Positions 59,479 through 64,000 of a stretch of DNA of 64,000 nucleotides are shown here, one piece after another. The position numbers and the translations under genes are program-made. The notes under the pieces were generated by a model that was not told the origin of the DNA, searched no databases, and worked only from the letters and a program-made list of their open reading frames with translations. The stretch is from Multifurca ochricompacta (Eukaryota > Basidiomycota > Agaricomycetes > Russulales > Russulaceae): NCBI GenBank assembly GCA_022496185.1, contig WTXG01000001.1:1054001-1118000 (forward strand), given 5' to 3'. Within the stretch, counting starts at the first letter, position 1, and each line of letters begins with the position of its first letter.

Positions 59479-61284
59479 TCAATCAAGGCTGAGACCTTCG
59501 CTTTCCTTCCATCTCGTCATCAATTCATTGCTCGGGACCACGAACGGGTCAAGGACCTTCTGAGCGACCTCAATGCCTGCTACGGGCAATTTGCATGGAT
59601 TCAGTAGTCCCAGCTTGGATCATTTCAGCCCCATACAGGTGAAGATGAACGTTTTAGCCTCACCTGAACAAGTAGGGACGCTTGATCCCAGTAACTGCGA
59701 GCGACGGTTATCAGTAAGAGCTAGATGTACAGATGTACAGACGAATGCATCACATGTGTCTGTTTCTGGTTAGTCGGCGTTCCCAACTCTCATCGTATGA
59801 GGGGGTATGACACTCACTCGAACGTCAACTTGTCGCCCCGGAAAGCGACGATACCGACCAATGCAATCTGGAATGGCTTTCCTGTTGGTTTTATGCCGGG
59901 AAGGAAGTAGTCGATTTCCTTCAAAGGTTTGCAAGTCAGTAACAAGAGGTAAGTTTATGTGATTTATCTTACTTACCGTCGTGTGAGTTGCCTTAAAGAT
60001 CATCTCGTCAATAATTCTGTCTGCGCCAACAGTCCGTGAAACTGTGATAAGTTCTGTATCCGGCGGAGTAACCTGATCTGATTTTAATTCGATCTGTCAT
60101 GGACGATGGCCATACATACATTGGCTCCCGTGAAGTGATACTTTGGATAGAAGATGAAAGATTCCAGAAAAGAGGAAGAACTTGCGTACTTTATAAAACC
60201 GAGCCAAGTCGTCCTGCCCGACGCCACCTGTCAAAGTGGCTACATGATTGACATAGGGAGCCTTGACCTGTAAGTAAAACAAACGTCAGGGAGGCCGCAC
60301 AGGTCGTAGAGGACTGGATGACCATCGTAGACATGGTTTCTGTGACCTGTAATGAGAACATTTAGCGATAACAGCTTGGACTCCTTACTGGATGCATCTC
60401 TTTCGACAAATTCCTGTGATACATTGACTGAATTGTGGAACCTTGTATGATGAGGACTCGTACATAGTGGGTATGTCTCTCCCAAAGCCTTTCAAGATCA
60501 AAATGAGGCCCCAGTTCTCTCCGCAGAAGCGCTAGTGTCCGGCTGTATGACAGATTCGTTGCAGATCGAACGTATGGATCCAAGGAGCTTGTTTCTCTCG
60601 CTTGCACCAAAGCAGGCGCCTTGGATTTGAATGGAAACGGAGGGTTGGAAGGAACTTTAGGATATGTATGTACTGTGATTGGTGGATACTCGACAGGTGA
60701 TTGGAGCTGGGAGTGCTCAGAGTCTGCGAGGAGTTGGAAAGCTGCATGCATTTCCTCTTGTGAGGAGGGCAGATGAATCATAGTACTCAAATATAACCAT
60801 ATCAAAGACTTAACACGTTCCGTACACTGAATGGACTCACGGAATGACTTGACCTGCGGAACTTCGGGGCACAAAAGCTGCTGGACTGTCGCATGATATT
60901 GAATAATGAATGCATGCTTTCAGATTCGGGGCCCGTGCTGCGTCCAGGAAGTCGGAGATGAACACTTCGTCCTCCTGAACGATACCGTATGTGATGATGG
61001 CCCAGTTGTCGCCGTGCTCACGAAGAAATATGCATGTCTTGCGCGCCGTTGTGTTGTCATTTTCGGCCTCTGTATCATTATCGTCATGGGAGCGAGTGAC
61101 TTGCACAACGGTATATCCCTCTTCGGAGAACTGGCACAAGCAAGAAATAAAGTTGTGGCTCGGGAGTGAACAACATTCAGCGACTTGCCTGTTGACACCA
61201 TCCAAATTGCTCCTCAATAGCGAAGATGACGAGCACGGGAGCTCGACTCACTGATGCAACAGAATTTTCAAATATGCGGTGCAT
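59479..61284 (-). CDS. Dienelactone hydrolase-like protein with SnoaL-like tail
   Basis: Eleven exons: 61284-60841, 60785-60464, 60413-60389, 60339-60323 (17 nt), 60267-60190, 60140-60120, 60072-59977, 59918-59818, 59759-59754 (6 nt), 59694-59664 and 59613-59479; about 424 residues. It matches the basidiomycete carboxymethylenebutenolidase-type family: LVQARETSSLDPYVRSATN, ELGPHFDLERLWERHTHY, VKAPYVNHVATLTGGVG, ITVSRTVGADRIIDEMIF, YFLPGIKPTGKPFQIALVGI and a SNELMTRWKESEGLSLD end. The C-terminal half looks like a SnoaL/NTF2-like fold. The 6-nt exon supplies the middle of EHIYWDQAS. Near 61212 the first exon needs one base fewer (ESNLDGVNRQVAECC) to stay open. No clear DLH catalytic triad can be confirmed by eye. 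Confidence 0.8.
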
Positions 61285-61537
61285 CTCAACAAGAAGTAAA
61301 GTGGTGGCCCTATCACCTCTTATCTTGTCGAACAAACCTCATTCCCATGCCCACAGTCATGCCATCCATTGAACAGATAAGGATCACACGCACGCGGAGG
61401 TCGGACAGAAAGAAATTGAATTGCATTCTCATCTGCACATATTGGCAGAGGTGAACGCGTGCTAAAGGGATACAGATATTACTATGTGGCGATGTGGGAG
61501 GTGAGCAAAACAAAAATGGCATATTAAGAGATCCTTT

Positions 61538-63992
61538 CTACTGGAGTGCTCGCCTGCCCTTTGTTCTGAGCGACGGTCTCTGCGTAAGAGGTGTGACCCG
61601 GCGAACCCCAGAAGCAGAACCAATGTTGTTCTCTTGCTCGTCCCCGGAGACCGCAGGACACAATAATAGTGTTTCATCATCGTACGCATCCTCTTCGCGC
61701 CCTTCCATATCAACCTGACAGGCCCACCGAGCGTGTGATCCTGCGCCGTCTACCCATTGCAAGATATCAAGACTGGTATCTCGAAGACGTTTGGCTTTTA
61801 TTCGCCACGGTATGCCTCCGGCGCTCCGTTTACTTGCTCGACTGGCACTTCTGCCATCCAGAATCCCATTAGTAATGTTCTCATGACGAAACGCGGGCAT
61901 CTTTGGCATGGCGGAAAGCATGACCGGATTTGACGGTAGAAGGAGGGGAAGCATGTATCGAGAGTCTAAGAATTCCCCCAGAACTTCTGGTGGCCTGACT
62001 GGTTCCCAAGAAGACGCGTCTTGCTCTCGGTCAAGAAGGAGGTCTATGTTGTGTTGTGCAGTTGCTTCCGCAGAAGCAGAAGAGGCAAAGGAGACAGCAT
62101 GTGCGCTGACATTGTCATTCAAAATAGAAGAGGCGTCCTCGTACTCACGCTCTTCCATCTTAAAAGGGCATATCAGCGGGTCGCAGTGCCATCTCGTTAG
62201 AATAAGCGACACTACCTCTCTCTTGAGTGCTTCTACTCCTAGTTTCACTCTGTGACGTTCCCAATCTTTCTGAAGCTGTGCAAGATATTGACTACATTCT
62301 TCTGTCATCCGGCCTTCATTGACCTCGTATTTGTAGTCCTTTACAGCGCGTCGCATCTGCCCGGCCATACTGTCAGTGAAGTTTGAGGGCCTATGTAAGC
62401 AATAGTCCCACCTGCAAGGGGTTCAAGTGCTTCAGCGTTTGTATTGTGGCCACAAGATTTGAAAACTCTGTTATTGAGGACAGGCACTGCTCCAAGCGTT
62501 GTTTTCAGCATGGCAGCAGCCAGGTCACTCTGTGGCAACTGACCTGTAGCCAATTCAACAAGTCTCGCACGGGAGCCAGGTGGGATAGAACACCACGCGG
62601 GAGGTTGGCCATTTCCACCCATTCCTCCAATGCGCCTAGGTTCATCCCAATCTGAACAGCACGGGAACTGTGTGCCACATCAGATGGAATTCAACTGAGC
62701 TACGGATGTCCTACACACCGGCATAGATACTTTTTGCGAGTGAGCACCCTATTAAATACTTCACCTATACAACTAGCTTCGGCAAAGCAGCTGAAAATAT
62801 AGAGGAGGCCTCACAGGCTACCCAATAGAACACTTGAGACCACATCTGCGTGATGAGCGCAGGGTTTGTGCCAGAAAGCATCAGAAACGTGTGCAGTGCA
62901 TCAAAGACTGAGGTAATATTGCCAGGATTAGGATTCGAGGGCTGGGATTGCATCTCTTGATACATCAATTGTAAGGGAACACCAGAGGAACCACCGCGAG
63001 TCTTTGAAAAACTCTGCCTCAAAGACGCAAAATTCCGGTGACTAGGCGGTGGGAGGACGGAACAGGCGACGATGACCGGCTTGGAAGTCCGATGAGTTGG
63101 CGATGCCATTCTTTACTGGTTGGGCAACGGTGGAGCTGGAGGCAGGTTTCCTTTTCGGTGTCAGTGAGCGTAGGAACGACCATTCCGACTCGAATTGTAT
63201 GCCATCAAATTCTGAAGGGAAAGGAGAATGGTCCAAGATGGCAGCGTCGAGGAGCTGATCGGTTCTTCTTTCCACGTAGCGTATGACGAAAACTGCGGTG
63301 TGCTAGTAAGCGCTATCGGGGATTGCGAAGCCCGAGGTGCGTACCGAAGACGGAATTGATAACCTCCTCAATGAGAACGAATGACCCGAGGATCTCACAA
63401 GCCTCGTTGATGGAATTATCACAGCGCATGAGGTGGAGCCATATAGTCGTGTTGTGTAGCCAAAATACGAGGCATGGAAGATCTTCTGATCGACTCTGAT
63501 TAAGCGTTAGCTAAAGTCAAGAGGTTCGGGGAACAACCCTACAAAGAAAGTCTCTTCGATTGCGTCTGTGGCACCAATAATGAGGTCCTCGAGCCATGAA
63601 CTGTCGCATATGAGGCACGCGAAGCGTGCCAGCATATACAACACATTGGCAGGTTCTGAGTTTCGCATGGACGGTGTGAAGTTAATTATTAGTGACTGGA
63701 AGATATCAGGGAGCGCAGGAGGAGAAAACACGAGCATGCTCGTGTATTGGGGTGAAGGGGTCTTTCTGGTTATTAGCCAGCCAACTGCGTGAACGTAAAG
63801 CGCATCACTCACAAGAAGGGCGTCTTCGCCCTCACTTTCGTCTTCATCAGACTCTGAGGCAGTAGCGTCCCACTCGTCATCCCCCCACCATTGCGGTGCG
63901 ACCGATAACACTTTCTCGACATCCTGGCGAATGCGCTCTCGTTTGCGCTTTCGCGCAACTCTTAGGTCTAACTGTCGACGTTGTTCTTCCAT
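61538..63992 (-). CDS. DIL (dilute) domain protein, 5' end outside window
   Basis: Partial gene. Exons inside the window: from about 63992 to 63813, 63761-63543, 63495-63345, 63292-62815, 62764-62719, 62667-62544, 62486-62412, 62356-62216 and 62158-61538. The DIL core is clear: NSEPANVLYMLARFACLICD, HLMRCDNSINEACEILGSFV, FDGIQFESEWSFLRSL, QMWSQVFYWVACEVFNRVL, LTRKKYLCRSRAVQIGMN, RDLLNWLQCLSSITEF and LNPLQMRRAVKDYKYEVNEG. In myosin V this domain binds cargo; fungi carry non-motor DIL proteins, often with N-terminal ankyrin repeats. No motor domain is seen here. Within the 63292-62815 exon the frame shifts once, between PVKNGIANSSDF and SHRNFASLRQSFSK, near 63045-63115. The methionine at 63992 may not be the true start. 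Confidence 0.85.
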
Positions 63993-64000
63993 TCTACCTC

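Noticed and set aside
1..64000. Transposons, integrated viral copies or toxin genes
   Set aside because: No reverse transcriptase, integrase, transposase, terminal repeats or viral capsid signatures were seen. The only polymerase is the cellular RNAi-type RdRP.

Overview
The window reads as the nuclear genome of a filamentous basidiomycete, most likely Agaricomycotina. The reasons are many GT-AG introns of about 48-60 nt, exons as small as 6 nt, short intergenic spaces, and a gene set typical of the group: RNA-dependent RNA polymerase, NoxA-type NADPH oxidase, b5-fused sphingolipid desaturase, Pal1, Cut8/Sts1 and a fungal DIL-domain protein. I see 27 protein-coding genes. I found no rRNA, tRNA, CRISPR array or transposon.

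Layout. 1-9.7 kb: a G1 cyclin (-) with an unusually long 3-kb upstream region, then a large arginine/serine-rich, 4E-T-like protein (-). 10-22 kb: RNA-dependent RNA polymerase (+), the divergent pair SmD2 (-) / Pescadillo NOP7 (+), and a Sec7-PH Arf GEF (+). 22-34 kb: an unknown basic protein (+), a tubulin-tyrosine-ligase-like protein (+), the divergent amino-acid genes phosphoglycerate dehydrogenase (-) / HIS7 (+), PAL1 (-) / sphingolipid delta-8 desaturase (+), ribosomal protein eL13 (-) and a 63-codon spliced ORF (-). 34-44.7 kb: a type I membrane protein (+), a conserved unknown (-), TAF5 (-), NoxA (-) and MAD2 (-). 44.9-64 kb: an Nup155/Nup170 nucleoporin (+), a RING-CH membrane E3 (-), a REX4-like exonuclease that lacks its DxE motif (-), a probable mitochondrial helical-repeat protein (-), Sts1/Cut8 (-), a rhomboid (+), a dienelactone hydrolase-like protein with SnoaL-like tail (-) and a DIL-domain protein cut by the window end (-).

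Most genes are unrelated housekeeping functions, so this is not a biosynthetic cluster. The clearest functional grouping is nuclear and cell-cycle: cyclin, MAD2, Nup155/170, TAF5, Sts1. Pairs that share a promoter are SmD2/NOP7 (106 bp) and MAD2/nucleoporin (264 bp, with two CACGTG palindromes).

The most important technical observation is that about eight genes need a 1-nt correction to stay in frame, often at a short homopolymer. I read this as residual assembly indels, though individual cases could be real mutations. The most biologically interesting items are the REX4-like protein without its first catalytic motif, a 6-nt microexon in the dienelactone hydrolase gene, and tiny exons that carry a desaturase histidine box. 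I did not find a convincing wholly new multi-gene system. Exon coordinates were derived by eye from splice signals, reading phase and family conservation.
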